Shown here piece after piece: positions 24,977 through 64,000 of a DNA stretch of 64,000 nt (positions are counted from its first letter, which is position 1; each line of letters opens with the position of its first letter). The notes beneath the pieces were generated by a model. It made no database searches and was not told the origin of the DNA. It was given only the letters and a program-made list of their open reading frames with translations. Source of the stretch: Nocardia panacis (GTDB lineage Bacteria; Actinomycetota; Actinomycetes; Mycobacteriales; Mycobacteriaceae); contig NZ_QZFU01000016.1 of NCBI RefSeq assembly GCF_003598715.1, positions 124,001-188,000 of the forward strand. Direction: 5' to 3'. Made by a program: the position numbers and the translations under genes.

Positions 24977-25555
24977 TCACATGGGGATGAGGATGGCCGG
25001 ATCGAGGGTGAATTCGAAGGGGGTGCAGACGGTGGCGGTCTCGCCGACCGAGATGCGGTGGGTCAGTTCGTAGCTGCCCTCGGGGCCTAGGACATAGGTG
25101 AACAGGACCGGGGGGAGTTCGCCGGGGAGGCTTTGTTTGAAGGGGTGGATTTCGCAGCGCCAGAAGTAGGGAACGCCCGCTTCGGCGTAGACGACGGGTT
25201 TGATCATGCGATCGGTGACGGCGGTGGCCTCGACCACGACCTCCACGGCCAGCACGACCTGTTCGGCGGGGACGCCGGAGTCGTCGGGATCGATGGCGCT
25301 GGAGGTGACGATGAGATCGGGAATCGGTTCGTCCTCGCCGATGAGCACACCGATGCCGACGCCGAGTTCGTATTCGTCGGGCAGCGCCTCGACCAGGGCG
25401 CGGCCGAGAGTGTGCACCATGACCTGGTGGCGCGGGCTGGGCGCGGGCGTCACCACCAACTGACCGTGCAAAACCTCGTAGCGCAGCCCGTTCTCGGGCA
25501 TCTCGTCCAGATGTTTGCTGGTCCAGCGGTCGGTGCGCGGAATCGGTATTGCCAT
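24977..25555 (-). CDS. Uma2 family (DUF820) PD-(D/E)XK nuclease-like protein, paralogue
   Basis: A 192-residue paralogue of the Uma2 gene at 24264-24863: WTSKHLDEMPENGLRYEVLHG, LVVTPAPSPRHQVMVHTLGRAL, GEDEPIPDLIVTS (PD motif), QVVLAVEVVVEATAVTDRMIKPVVYAEAGVPYFW and a C-terminal FEFTLDPAILIPM. ATG 25555 is preceded by GGAGGTGG. The two genes are tandem, 113 bp apart on one strand, which points to local duplication followed by divergence. They lie just 3' of the giant NRPS gene on the same strand, across the 20-bp repeat array. No role in peptide synthesis is implied. Confidence 0.88.
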   Translation of the reverse strand: MAIPIPRTDRWTSKHLDEMPENGLRYEVLHGQLVVTPAPSPRHQVMVHTLGRALVEALPDEYELGVGIGVLIGEDEPIPDLIVTSSAIDPDDSGVPAEQVVLAVEVVVEATAVTDRMIKPVVYAEAGVPYFWRCEIHPFKQSLPGELPPVLFTYVLGPEGSYELTHRISVGETATVCTPFEFTLDPAILIPM

Positions 25556-25922
25556 GCCAAATCCACCTCCGACCCGCTCGCACAGGGCCGGTCCCCAAGC
25601 GATTCGCGATGATGCTATCGAAGGGCTCACGCAACCGGCACGACGGACCACCCCGGAACCTCCGGGCCGCTAGCGGCTTTCGGCAATCCACATCAGCTAT
25701 CACACACACGAATCGTCGAAATGCACTGCGCCGGCACGATCAACCACTGCCCCAGCGCGATCACCACCGCGCCGACAGGATCACCACCGCCCAGCAGGAT
25801 CACCACCGCGCCGACAGGATCGCCACTGCGCCAGCAGGATCGCTACCGCCTCGGTAGGAACGCAACTGCCTCAGTAGGAACGCCGCGGCCGCAGCATGAT
25901 TGCCGCGGCCGCAGCAGAATCG
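25556..25922. other. Gap between NRPS stop and Uma2 gene, mostly tandem repeats
   Basis: 367 bp without a gene. Positions 25721-25922 are occupied by the degenerate 20-bp repeat array. Positions 25556-25720 should hold the promoter and leader of the Uma2 gene; nothing specific was recognised there, and no T-rich intrinsic terminator for the NRPS transcript was seen. Confidence 0.5.

Positions 25923-25940
<18 letters not shown>
25721..25940. repeat. Degenerate tandem array, eleven units of about 20 bp, spanning the NRPS stop codon
   Basis: On the minus strand the units follow the consensus CGATCCTGCTGGCGCAGTGG. Plus-strand unit ends fall at 25740, 25761, 25781, 25800, 25820, 25840, 25860, 25880, 25900, 25920 and 25940; one unit has 19 bp and one 21 bp. 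The first unit in the NRPS direction (25921-25940) contains the last codons (RIVLEQ) and TAG of the NRPS. The period is not a multiple of three, so this is not protein repetition. It looks like a minisatellite that grew from the 3' end of the gene. Confidence 0.85.

Positions 25941-64000
<38,060 letters not shown>

Overview
The window looks like chromosomal DNA of a high-GC actinomycete of the order Mycobacteriales, most probably Nocardia or a close relative. This rests on very high GC, GTG starts, a PcrA/UvrD1-type helicase divergent from a short AroQ-delta chorismate mutase with pgi nearby (the order known around Rv0946c-Rv0949 of M. tuberculosis), and many starts with a TAnnnT -10 element only 6-8 nt upstream. 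Species was not determined.

Bases 1-25.6 kb are an ordinary gene-dense region of 27 genes. In order: pcrA (3' end missing), chorismate mutase, a succinate-semialdehyde dehydrogenase-like enzyme, pgi, a P-loop sugar/nucleoside kinase, an AidB-type acyl-CoA dehydrogenase in an operon with its TetR regulator, a divergent crotonase, a PNPOx-like flavin protein divergent from a MocR/PdxR-type regulator, a DUF2630 protein, a pyridine nucleotide-disulfide oxidoreductase, a type-B carboxylesterase, an Fpg/Nei glycosylase, a Uma2 protein, a lone cobF, thyA-dfrA, a cupin, a DyP peroxidase with a C-terminal encapsulin-targeting tail translationally coupled to its encapsulin shell, a LysE exporter, small membrane proteins, and two more Uma2 proteins.

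Bases 25.9-64 kb are one minus-strand reading frame: the 3' part (at least 12,691 codons) of a giant non-ribosomal peptide synthetase whose start lies beyond the right edge. Read N to C it holds a partial A-T, then ten complete modules (modules 4 and 10 end in epimerization domains), then a terminal DCL-type condensation domain followed by a degenerate, truncated adenylation domain. There is no final carrier or thioesterase. Read by eye, the specificity codes give Ser for A1, A2, A5 and A7 and Thr for A3; the others are unassigned. The product is therefore a Ser-rich peptide of at least 11 residues with D-residues at modules 4 and 10, released by an unknown route.

The most unusual structures are in and next to this gene. 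Identical DNA tracts with different codon usage are shared between Ser adenylation domains, two in-frame repeat insertions sit just before catalytic motifs, and about eleven degenerate 20-bp tandem repeats begin across the stop codon.
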